This document shows, in pieces, positions 1 to 5,292 of a DNA stretch of 5,292 bases (its first letter is position 1; every line of letters starts with the position of its first letter). A program made the translations under genes and the position numbers. Origin of the DNA: Pseudomonadota bacterium (GTDB taxonomy: Bacteria; Pseudomonadota; Alphaproteobacteria; Micropepsales; Micropepsaceae); assembly GCA_025360685.1 (NCBI GenBank), contig JANYBR010000349.1, positions 1 to 5,292 on the forward strand, written 5' to 3'. The notes under the pieces were generated by a model, which worked only from the letters and a program-made list of their open reading frames with translations, was not told the origin of the DNA and searched no databases.

Positions 1-1544
1 GCAAATTCCACCACGCGTCCCAGATACAGCACCATCACGCGGTGTGAAATTTGGCGCACGACAGACAGGTCATGGCTGATGAAGATCATCGACATGCCGG
101 AGTCGGCCTGCAGCTTGACAATGAGGTCGATGATCTGGGCCTGGATCGACACGTCGAGCGCGCTGACCGCCTCGTCGCAGATGACGAGCTTGGGATTGAC
201 AACCATGGCGCGCGCGATGCCGACGCGCTGGTTCTGTCCGCCGGAGAACTCGTGCGGATAGCGGTTGATCCAGCCTGCCTCCAGCCCGACCTGCTGCATG
301 ATGCCGCGTACGCGCGTCTTGATCTCATCACGCGAAAGATCGGGCTCAAGGTTCTTCAGGGGTTCGGCGATGGACTCGCCGATTGTCATGCGCGGATCAA
401 GGCTCGCCAGCGGGTCCTGGAACACGATCTGCAGTTCTTTGCGCAGGAGACGTTGGTCGGACTCGCTGATCTGTCCCAGATCGCGCGTCATCCACACCAC
501 GGTGCCGTCGGTCTTGGGCAGCAACGTCAGGACGGCGCGGGCCAGGGTCGACTTGCCACAACCGGACTCCCCGACGATGCCGAGCGTTTCGCCCTGCCGC
601 AGCGTGAAGCTGACGCCGTCGACGGCGCGTAGTGGTTTGGTCTTGGCGAACAGGCCTCTGCCGCGCACCGGAAAATAGACTTTCAGATCGTCGACGTTCA
701 AGAGAACGTCCGGCTTGGCGGTCGGTGCCGGCGAGGCATGTCCCTTGCGGTCCGGGTTGTCCACTCTAGGCATCGCGTCGAGCAGCATCTTCGTGTACTC
801 GTGCTGCGGCTTGTAGAAGATGTCCTCGATCAGGCCGGCCTCGACAATGTCGCCGTTGCGCATCACCTGCACCCGGTCCGCGATGCCCGCGATGACGCCC
901 ATGTCGTGGCTGACCATGACGATCGCGGTCTTCAACTCGGTCTTGAGATCCCGCATGATCTCGAGAATCTGAGCCTGTACGGTGACGTCGAGCGCCGTGG
1001 TCGGCTCGTCTGCGATCAGCAGATCGGGTCCGCAGGCCGTGGCCATGGCGATCATCACCCGCTGGCGCATTCCGCCGGAAAGCTCATGCGGATATTGCCG
1101 CATGCGGCGCCGCGCTTCGGAAATGCGCACCAGTTCCAGCACCTCGACGGCGCGTTTTTCCGCTTCGCCATAGGGCAAGCCGGAGTGGGTGCGCAGGGAC
1201 TCGATGATCTGCGCGCCCACGGTCATGTGCGGCGTGAGCGACGTCAGTGGATCCTGGAAGATCATGGTGATCTTCGAGCCGCGCAGGCGGTTGAGCTTGC
1301 TCTGGCTCATGTTGAGGATCTCACGGCCGCGATACTTGACGCTGCCGGTGGCGCGGCCATTGGCCGAAAGCAGACCGATGGTGGCCATGAAGAGCTGGCT
1401 CTTGCCCGAGCCGGACTCGCCGACCACACCAAGGCACTCGCTCTCGTTGATCGAGAAATTGGCGTCCCTGACGGCGTGCACCTCGCCGTCAGGCGTGGAA
1501 AACTTCACGTTCAGGTCTTTGACTTCGAGAATGGTGGCGACCAT
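1..1544 (-). CDS. Fused OppD-OppF oligopeptide ABC transporter ATPase (two NBDs, C-terminus off window)
   Basis: This cytoplasmic protein would power peptide import through OppB/OppC. I translated the minus strand from ATG at 1544-1542 to the edge: about 514 codons without a stop, so both ATPase domains are in one polypeptide. NBD1 (about 1-260) is OppD-like: Walker A GESGSGKSQ (42-50), Q-loop FQDPLTSL (96-103), signature LSGGMRQR (155-162), Walker B LLIADEP (175-181), switch His213. NBD2 (about 281 onward) is OppF-like: Walker A GESGCGKST (325-333), FQDPLASLDP (375-384), signature FSGGQNQR (433-440), Walker B LVICDEA (453-459), His491. The window ends in a YLGRVVEF segment that matches the late part of OppF, so perhaps 70-100 residues are missing. 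Residues 262-280 form a Pro/Ala-rich linker that replaces the usual Cys-containing OppD tail. The start lies 3 bases after the oppC stop, with AAGGA at 1555-1559. Such double ATPases are known (GsiA, YejF), but these domains look closest to separate OppD and OppF. Confidence 0.95.
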   Translation of the reverse strand, partial: MVATILEVKDLNVKFSTPDGEVHAVRDANFSINESECLGVVGESGSGKSQLFMATIGLLSANGRATGSVKYRGREILNMSQSKLNRLRGSKITMIFQDPLTSLTPHMTVGAQIIESLRTHSGLPYGEAEKRAVEVLELVRISEARRRMRQYPHELSGGMRQRVMIAMATACGPDLLIADEPTTALDVTVQAQILEIMRDLKTELKTAIVMVSHDMGVIAGIADRVQVMRNGDIVEAGLIEDIFYKPQHEYTKMLLDAMPRVDNPDRKGHASPAPTAKPDVLLNVDDLKVYFPVRGRGLFAKTKPLRAVDGVSFTLRQGETLGIVGESGCGKSTLARAVLTLLPKTDGTVVWMTRDLGQISESDQRLLRKELQIVFQDPLASLDPRMTIGESIAEPLKNLEPDLSRDEIKTRVRGIMQQVGLEAGWINRYPHEFSGGQNQRVGIARAMVVNPKLVICDEAVSALDVSIQAQIIDLIVKLQADSGMSMIFISHDLSVVRQISHRVMVLYLGRVVEF

Positions 1545-1547
1545 CGC

Positions 1548-2486
1548 TCAGCGGTCCTTGGGATCGAGGGCGTCACGCAGGCCGTCGCCTATGAAGTTGA
1601 AGCAGAAGAGCGTGATCGCCATGAACAGCGCCGGAAAAATCAGCATCCAGGGGGCGGTTTCCATCTGGTTGGCGCCCTCTGAAATAAGCACGCCCCAGGA
1701 GGTCAACGGCTCCTGAATTCCAAGGCCGAGGAATGACAGGAAGCTCTCCGCCAGGATCGCGGCAGGCACCGTCAGCGTCACATAGACGACCACAGGGCCG
1801 AAGACGTTGGGAATGATGTGGCGCGTGATGATGCCGAAGCCGTTCACCCCGCTGGCGCGCGCCGCCTCGATGAATTCCTTTTGCTTGATCGAGAGGGTCT
1901 GGCCGCGAACGATGCGCGACATGGTCAGCCATTCGACGGCGCCGATGGCCACGAACAGCAGGAAGAAATTGCGGTTGAAGATCACCATCAGGATGATGAC
2001 GAGGAAAATGTACGGGATGGAATAGAGCACGTCGACGAAGCGCATCATCAGCTCATCGGCTCGTCCGCCCAGATAGCCGGCCGTCGCTCCGTACGCAACG
2101 CCGATGACAAGACTGACGAGAGTTGCGATCAGCCCGACCGCGAGCGAAACGCGCGCGCCGTAAAGGGTGCGTACCAGCAGATCGCGTCCGACCGAATCGG
2201 TGCCGAACCAGTGCGTGCCGCCGGCGTTGCACAGGACTGAGGGGTCGGGCCACCAGTCCGGCGCGCAGGACACGACCGAGTAGTCGATATAGTCGTACGG
2301 ATAAGCCAGGACGAACGGCCCGAACAGCGCAAGCAGGGCGATGATGCTGAGCAGGACGATGCTGACGACGGCGGCGCGGTTACGGAACAGGCGGCGGCGC
2401 GCGTCTTCCCACAGGCTGCGGCCCTTAACATCCACCGCGCGCGCCAGGATCTCGGCCGTGCGATCCGCGGAGAATGGAACGCTCAT
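1548..2486 (-). CDS. oppC: Oligopeptide ABC transporter inner-membrane permease OppC
   Basis: This is one of the two transmembrane subunits of the Opp importer, 312 aa (E. coli OppC is about 302). The N-terminal cytoplasmic segment holds VKGRSLWEDARRR (20-32), matching the OppC_N region, followed by a first membrane helix at about 38-60. The periplasmic loop ends in HWFGTDSVGRD (92-102), a hallmark of DppC/OppC permeases. Five more hydrophobic segments follow. The EAA loop that docks onto the ATPase is at about 204-227 (EFIEAARASG to RHIIPN). The C-terminus GDGLRDALDPKDR is, from memory, identical to that of E. coli OppC. The start ATG overlaps the oppB stop as ATGA and has GAGG at 2495-2498, 8 bases upstream, which settles the start. 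The first periplasmic loop is about ten residues longer than in E. coli OppC and carries Cys74 and Cys86, a possible disulfide. Confidence 0.97.
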   Translation of the reverse strand: MSVPFSADRTAEILARAVDVKGRSLWEDARRRLFRNRAAVVSIVLLSIIALLALFGPFVLAYPYDYIDYSVVSCAPDWWPDPSVLCNAGGTHWFGTDSVGRDLLVRTLYGARVSLAVGLIATLVSLVIGVAYGATAGYLGGRADELMMRFVDVLYSIPYIFLVIILMVIFNRNFFLLFVAIGAVEWLTMSRIVRGQTLSIKQKEFIEAARASGVNGFGIITRHIIPNVFGPVVVYVTLTVPAAILAESFLSFLGLGIQEPLTSWGVLISEGANQMETAPWMLIFPALFMAITLFCFNFIGDGLRDALDPKDR

Positions 2487-2498
2487 TTCGCGTACCTC
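2483..2498 (-). promoter_or_regulatory. oppB-oppC ATGA overlap with GAGG ribosome site
   Basis: The oppC ATG (2486-2484) and the oppB TGA (2485-2483) share bases as ATGA. GAGG (2498-2495) inside the end of oppB sits 8 bases before the oppC start. This arrangement favours translational coupling, so that the two permeases are made in similar amounts. Confidence 0.8.
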
Positions 2499-3430
2499 AC
2501 ACGCGGATCGAGCACCGCATAGAGCAGGTCCGCCAAAAGATTCAGCAGGATGACGAAGGTCGCATAATAGATCAGAACGCCCATCACCAGCGTGTAGTCG
2601 CGATTAAGGGCGCCGTTGACGAAGTAGCGGCCAATGCCGGGAATGCCGAAGATCTGCTCCACGATCAGTGAACCGGTCAGAATGCCGGCGATTGCCGGAC
2701 CTAAATAGCTCACCAGCGGCAGGATCGCGGCACGCAGCGCGTGGCGGATGACGACCTGAGTGCTCGACAGCCCCTTGGCTCGTGCGGTGCGCACATAGTT
2801 GGAGTGCAGCACCTCGACCATGCTGCCGCGCGTGAGCCGCGCGATCACCGCGATCTGCGGCAGCGCCAGCACGATCACCGGCAAAATCATGTTTCGCAGC
2901 GCACCGCCGTTCCAGCCGCCAACCGGGAGAGAGATGTCATAGCCGAACAGGCTCACCCCATAGACGCCGAACACCAATGTCAGGATCGGGGCCATCACGA
3001 AGGTCGGAATCGTAATGCCGATCATGGCCATCGACATCACCGAATAGTCCGTTGCCTTGTTCTGGCGCAGTGCCGCGATCGTGCCGAGCGACAGGCCGAT
3101 CATGATCGCCAGAACGATTGCCGAAAATCCCAGCTTGGCGCTCACGGGCAGTCCGTCGGCGATCAGCTCGGTGACCGTGAAGTCCTTGTTCTTGAAAGAC
3201 GGGCCCAGATCGCCGTGCGCCAGCTTGCCCAGATAGATGAAGTATTGCTGGTACAGCGGCTTGTCGAGGTCGTAGGCGGCCTTGATGTTGTGCTCGATTT
3301 CGGGCGGCAGGCGGCGCTGGCTGTCGAACGGCCCGCCTGGCGCGATCCGCATCATAAAGAACGCAAGAGTGATGATGATGAACAAGGTCGGGATGGCGCC
3401 CAGCAGTCGGCGGATGGCATATGAAAACAT
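2483..3430 (-). CDS. oppB: Oligopeptide ABC transporter inner-membrane permease OppB
   Basis: This is the partner permease of OppC, 315 aa from the chosen start (E. coli OppB is 306). The N-terminus MFSYAIRRLLGAIPTLF and the first helix (about 9-28, ending FFMMRIAPGGPF) align directly with E. coli OppB. Also conserved are LAHGDLGPSFK (70-80), GGWNGGALRNMILP (171-184), the EAA-type coupling loop NYVRTARAKGL to IRHAL (211-232), and GIPGIGRYFVNGALNRDY (262-279). About six membrane segments are visible, and the C-terminus YAVLDPRVRYAK is typical. The frame stays open to a TTG at 3487, but the ATG at 3430 is preferred because homology begins exactly there. Its ribosome site is weak: AGGA at 3442-3445, 11 bases upstream. 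It is the first gene of the oppB-oppC-oppDF unit and overlaps oppC by 4 bases. Confidence 0.96.
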   Translation of the reverse strand: MFSYAIRRLLGAIPTLFIIITLAFFMMRIAPGGPFDSQRRLPPEIEHNIKAAYDLDKPLYQQYFIYLGKLAHGDLGPSFKNKDFTVTELIADGLPVSAKLGFSAIVLAIMIGLSLGTIAALRQNKATDYSVMSMAMIGITIPTFVMAPILTLVFGVYGVSLFGYDISLPVGGWNGGALRNMILPVIVLALPQIAVIARLTRGSMVEVLHSNYVRTARAKGLSSTQVVIRHALRAAILPLVSYLGPAIAGILTGSLIVEQIFGIPGIGRYFVNGALNRDYTLVMGVLIYYATFVILLNLLADLLYAVLDPRVRYAK

Positions 3431-3469
3431 GCGTTGGCTGGTCCTGCGCGCGGTGCTTCGGCGCCAGTC

Positions 3470-3498
3470 AAACTCGGCGAGCGTCAAGCCGATGTCAA
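3470..3498 (-). promoter_or_regulatory. Weak promoter candidate for oppB
   Basis: On the minus strand TTGACA (3498-3493) is a perfect -35 hexamer. A 17-base spacer leads to GAGTTT (3475-3470), which is a poor -10. It would place the transcription start about 35 bases before the preferred oppB ATG. If real, opp is transcribed separately from the binding-protein gene, and the palindrome at 3521-3530 lies just upstream of the -35. Confidence 0.25.
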
Positions 3499-3520
3499 TG
3501 CGATCGTAAATCGTACCGAC

Positions 3521-3530
3521 GAAACGTTTC
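3521..3530. promoter_or_regulatory. Perfect palindrome GAAACGTTTC upstream of oppB (operator candidate)
   Basis: The 10-base sequence is its own reverse complement, centred on CG. It lies about 90-100 bases upstream of the oppB ATG and about 36 bases downstream of the binding-protein stop. Operators of LacI/GalR-family repressors (for example RbsR and PurR sites) share an AAACGTTT core with a central CG, so this could be such a site controlling the opp operon. The outer flanks are not symmetric, which weakens the case. No regulator gene is in the window. Confidence 0.3.
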
Positions 3531-3565
3531 CGGGATCGAATTGCCCGTGAAACATTCGCAAATCG

Positions 3566-4675
3566 TCACTTGCCGCTTGCCAGCCAGGACCGCCACATCG
3601 GAGTGATATCTGCTCCATGGCGCAGCCACCACGAACCGTCGATGGCGAAGGCGGTCGCGAAATGGTCTTTGGTCGTGGGCAGGTACGGCGCCATGGCAAT
3701 GCCAAGTTCCGGATTCTTGCCGACGAACGCCAGTGCCGAACGCCGCGCCGGTCCATAAGGCACCCAGTTCGCCACTCCGGCCAAGGGCTGGGAGCCGGTC
3801 GCGAAGCGGACAAAGTCCATCGCGCGCTCCCGCCTTGGTGTGCCGCGCGGCACGCCAAACACGTCCAGTTCGTAGAGTTGGTGGTCCCAGATTACGCCCA
3901 CTCCCTGATGATGCTGGTCCGCATCGTAGATGTCGCCATCGAGGGCGGTGGCGAACGCGGCGCGGCCGTCGTTCAGCATGGCAACGGCGTCGGTCGAGCT
4001 GTTCCACCAGATCAGGGCGGTCCGGATCGAGCTGAGTTTGGCAAGCGCGCGTCGAATGCCCTGAGGCGTCGACAGGATGTGGTAAACACTGTCGGGCTTC
4101 ACGCCGTCGGCCAGAAGGGCAAGCTCCAGATTGAACTTGGCGCCGTCGCGGCGCAGCGCGCGCGGGCCTGGAAAGCGCAGTACGTCGAAGAAGTCGCCGA
4201 TAGTCCGCGGGCGCGCCTCGCCATACCGACGCGGCGAGTAAGCGATGACCTGGGAATACACGACACTGCCGACCCAGCACGGGCCGAGCGCATTCGGCAC
4301 AAAGTCCCGCGCCGCCGCAATGCCATCCGCACCGGGCGGCAACGCCGCTAGGTCGATATGCTCGAGATATCCGCGACGGCAGGCCTCGATCGCATCGGGC
4401 AGTTCGAAATCCATCACGTCCCATTCATAGCGATTACTGGCCACCATCTGCCGCAGCTCGCCAAGACCGCCGTCATACAGAGCGATGCGAACGTCGATTC
4501 GCCTTGCATCGCCGAAAGCTCGAAACAGTGCATTGGCCTGGGCTCGCCCATACGGACCGGACCAGGTCGCGACGGTCAGGATCGGCAGCGGCCGCGTCAG
4601 CCAATAGATAATGCCGGCCAACAGCACGACGATGCCAGCGGCCGCGCTCAGGATGACTGTCCAGCGGTTGTTCAT
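3566..4675 (-). CDS. PotD-like (spermidine/putrescine-type) periplasmic substrate-binding protein, membrane-anchored
   Basis: This 369-aa protein resembles extracellular solute-binding proteins of the polyamine (PotD/PotF, COG0687) type, not the family-5 OppA type. Family-like segments are LTVATWSGPYGRAQ (33-46) opening lobe 1, YDGGLGELRQMV (67-78), WDVMDFELPDAIEACRRG (85-102), the CWVGSVVYS stretch (133-141), a FFDVLRFPGPRALRR stretch in mid-protein, and LLADGVKPDSVY after it. The N-terminus is one hydrophobic helix (about 6-27) with no clear signal-peptidase site or lipobox, so I infer an uncleaved signal anchor facing the periplasm. Cys99 and Cys133 are its only cysteines and may form a disulfide. 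The ATG at 4675 has GAGGG at 4680-4684. No PotA, PotB or PotC genes are in view, and oppB begins 135 bases downstream on the same strand. The ligand is unknown: polyamines, other amines, amino acids or peptides are possible. Family confidence is good; substrate confidence is low. Confidence 0.85.
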   Translation of the reverse strand: MNNRWTVILSAAAGIVVLLAGIIYWLTRPLPILTVATWSGPYGRAQANALFRAFGDARRIDVRIALYDGGLGELRQMVASNRYEWDVMDFELPDAIEACRRGYLEHIDLAALPPGADGIAAARDFVPNALGPCWVGSVVYSQVIAYSPRRYGEARPRTIGDFFDVLRFPGPRALRRDGAKFNLELALLADGVKPDSVYHILSTPQGIRRALAKLSSIRTALIWWNSSTDAVAMLNDGRAAFATALDGDIYDADQHHQGVGVIWDHQLYELDVFGVPRGTPRRERAMDFVRFATGSQPLAGVANWVPYGPARRSALAFVGKNPELGIAMAPYLPTTKDHFATAFAIDGSWWLRHGADITPMWRSWLASGK

Positions 4676-4710
4676 GCGACCCTCGAAATAGCCCCAGTCG
4701 GGACAAGCAC

Positions 4711-4716
4711 GTTATA
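4711..4716 (-). promoter_or_regulatory. Candidate -10 box for the PotD-like gene
   Basis: On the minus strand this reads TATAAC (5 of 6 to TATAAT), 35 bases upstream of the ATG at 4675. It would give a short leader of roughly 30 bases containing the GAGGG ribosome site at 4680-4684. I find no good -35 box at the expected distance; CTGGTC is the best candidate and it is poor. The gene may therefore need an activator, or this hexamer may be incidental. Confidence 0.3.
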
Positions 4717-4859
4717 GTGGCCGCTCTTGTATGGACCAGAACTAGGCCCGCCCTCAAAGGGTTGCAATTCGGCGAGGTTTGCCCGCATCGGAAGCCGCCG
4801 CGCTCACCGCGACCGGCCCTCCGGGCACCGACGGCGTCTGGAACCCGGCATGCGAAGCC

Positions 4860-4886
4860 TTGCTTTTGAGGGGGGCGGGCCATAGT
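4860..4886 (+). promoter_or_regulatory. Candidate tRNA-His promoter
   Basis: TTGCTT at 4860-4865 could serve as the -35 box and CATAGT at 4881-4886 as the -10 (4 of 6 to TATAAT). The spacer is 15 bases, or 16 if ATAGTT is read as the -10. Transcription would start near 4893, giving a leader of about 16 bases before the tRNA. The position is right, but the match and the short spacer are weak. Confidence 0.35.
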
Positions 4887-4902
4887 TTCCGGCCCTCTTT
4901 TT
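4870..4902 (+). terminator. Terminator-like hairpin with T-tract just before the tRNA
   Basis: GGGCC (4877-4881) pairs perfectly with GGCCC (4891-4895) across a 9-base loop. With a one-base bulge at 4876 the stem can extend through G-rich 4870-4875 using G-U and G-C pairs, and TCTTTTT follows (4896-4902). The shape is that of a Rho-independent terminator on the plus strand, but no plus-strand gene precedes it here and it overlaps the candidate -10 box of the tRNA. It may instead belong to the tRNA leader, or be chance. Confidence 0.3.
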
Positions 4903-4908
4903 GAACGG

Positions 4909-4985
4909 GCAGTTGTAGCTCAGCTGGTTAGAGCGCCGGATTGTGGATCCGGAGGTCGGTGGTTCGAGCCCACCCAACTGTACCA
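4909..4985 (+). tRNA. tRNA-His (anticodon GTG), alphaproteobacterial type, encoded CCA
   Basis: A complete cloverleaf can be drawn. The acceptor stem is 4909-4915 with 4975-4981 (first pair G1-U72, the other six Watson-Crick). T8 and A9 are at 4916-4917. The D stem is 4918-4921 with 4931-4934. The anticodon stem is 4936-4940 with 4948-4952, around loop TTGTGGA with anticodon GTG at 4943-4945. The variable loop is 4953-4957. The T stem is 4958-4962 with 4970-4974, around TTCGAGC. The discriminator is A73 (4982), and CCA is encoded at 4983-4985. Most bacterial tRNA-His genes encode G-1 paired with C73. Here A73 cannot pair with the G at 4908, and U72 is present. U72 plus A73, with G-1 dispensable, is the identity set reported for Caulobacter-type tRNA-His read by a divergent HisRS. 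Confidence 0.97.
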
Positions 4986-5292
4986 GTCCGTTTCTCCCAA
5001 ACTCCGAACCTTCAGTTCTCCACGCGAATGACGCCGATTGCGGCGGCATTGGGCGCATGGCTGTGCTTTGGCCTATCGGTGGAGATTCAAAAAGCGGGGT
5101 ATTTTCGAGCGGCCCGCCCGCCAGTCTCCATCTCCAGATCGCAGACCTCCACTTTGGCCCGAACTGGAGGTTGGAGTTTGTGCCTGTTCGGGCCGGTCGA
5201 TCGAACCGTGCTCCCACACGAAGATATCAGGGATAAAAACAGAGAAGATTCTCCGTCAAGCGCAAATTCGGTGCACCCGTGGGTCTAGAAAC
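4986..5292. other. Intergenic stretch after tRNA-His, no convincing gene
   Basis: I find no ORF with a ribosome site or recognisable protein here; the open frames on either strand run through the tRNA or have unusual composition. It holds the interlocking inverted repeats at 5145-5194, an 8-base palindrome TCGATCGA (5197-5204), the imperfect palindrome GAGAAgaTTCTC (5242-5253), and GGTGCACC (5270-5277). I see no integrase, no repeat of the tRNA 3' end within the window, and no clear terminator directly after the CCA. Confidence 0.6.
5145..5194 (+). repeat. Two interlocking inverted repeats (possible H-type pseudoknot)
   Basis: Arm pair 1 is ACCTCCA (5145-5151) with TGGAGGT (5165-5171), 7 perfect pairs. 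Arm pair 2 is GGCCCGAAC (5156-5164) with GTTCGGGCC (5186-5194), 9 perfect pairs, extendable by two G-U pairs. The left arm of pair 2 lies in the loop of pair 1, and the two stems abut with no base between 5164 and 5165. As RNA they could stack as an H-type pseudoknot with loops of 4, 0 and 14 bases, or act as two mutually exclusive hairpins. There is no T-tract, so a simple terminator is unlikely. The function is unknown. Confidence 0.45.

Noticed and set aside
453..459. Walker B of NBD2 reads CDEA rather than CDEP (protein residues 453-459)
   Set aside because: The catalytic Asp457 and Glu458 are intact, and Ala at the next position is tolerated in OppF-type domains, so this does not suggest a dead ATPase.
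51..632. 193-codon open frame on the plus strand
   Set aside because: It is antisense to the OppF-like domain, has the same mirror-frame composition, and resembles no protein I recognise.
738..1682. 314-codon open frame on the plus strand
   Set aside because: It lies antisense to the fused ATPase and the end of oppC. Its composition, rich in His, Asp and Arg, is typical of the mirror frame of GC-rich coding DNA, and the minus strand has unmistakable ABC motifs.
3431..3487. Longer oppB form starting at TTG 3487
   Set aside because: The 19 extra residues have no counterpart in OppB, the TTG has no ribosome site, and family homology starts exactly at the ATG at 3430.
3495..4424. 309-codon minus-strand frame overlapping the binding-protein gene
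   Set aside because: It is a shifted frame of the PotD-like gene, Arg/Pro/Gly-rich, without family motifs.
4813..4897. Direct repeat CCGGCCCTC at 4813-4821 and 4889-4897
   Set aside because: Only two 9-base GC-rich copies; likely chance in this composition, with no third copy or regular spacing.
4744..4905. Short plus-strand frame of about 40 codons upstream of the tRNA
   Set aside because: It has no ATG, no well-placed ribosome site, and ends in the T-tract before the tRNA; the peptide is not recognisable.
4804..5217. 137-codon minus-strand frame containing GGLEPPTSGSTIRRSNQLSY
   Set aside because: That peptide is a well-known spurious translation of the antisense strand of tRNA genes; the frame runs straight through tRNA-His and has no supported start.
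4943..5236. Plus-strand frames starting at the tRNA anticodon arm
   Set aside because: They start inside a tRNA, have no ribosome site, and their similarity to the antisense frame comes from the inverted repeats.
1..5292. Insertion sequences, CRISPR arrays, phage or defence genes
   Set aside because: I looked for transposase or integrase motifs, terminal repeats and regularly spaced repeats on both strands and found none.

Overview
The window looks like chromosomal DNA from a GC-rich alphaproteobacterium, with a rhizobial-type (Hyphomicrobiales) host as my best guess. The strongest support is the tRNA-His gene: it carries U72 and A73 and cannot form the G-1:C73 pair that almost all other bacteria use. 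This combination is known from an alphaproteobacterial subgroup that includes Caulobacter. The transporter proteins also resemble proteobacterial Opp proteins closely. I cannot name a genus from sequence alone.

Layout. Positions 1-3430 (minus strand) hold an oligopeptide ABC importer operon transcribed right to left: oppB, oppC, then one continuous ORF carrying both ATPases (an OppD-type domain followed by an OppF-type domain) that runs off the left edge. oppB and oppC overlap as ATGA, and the ATPase ORF starts 3 bases after the oppC stop. Positions 3431-3565 are an intergenic stretch with a perfect 10-bp palindrome and a weak promoter candidate. Positions 3566-4675 (minus) encode a PotD-like (polyamine-type) periplasmic binding protein with an N-terminal membrane anchor. 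Positions 4676-4908 hold the divergent control regions of that gene and of the tRNA. tRNA-His(GTG) lies at 4909-4985 on the plus strand. The remaining 307 bases (4986-5292) contain no convincing gene, but do hold two interlocking inverted repeats that could form a pseudoknot.

How it works together. OppB and OppC would form the inner-membrane channel, and the fused ATPase would supply both nucleotide-binding domains as a single polypeptide. No OppA-type (SBP family 5) binding protein is present. The only binding protein here belongs to a different family and sits upstream behind a gap, so it may be an independent orphan gene or an unusual partner.

The window is mostly ordinary transporter content. 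I see no mobile element, CRISPR array, phage gene or clearly new system. The points most worth a second look are the OppD-OppF fusion that has lost the OppD tail, the mismatch of binding-protein family, the palindrome upstream of oppB, and the structured DNA after the tRNA.
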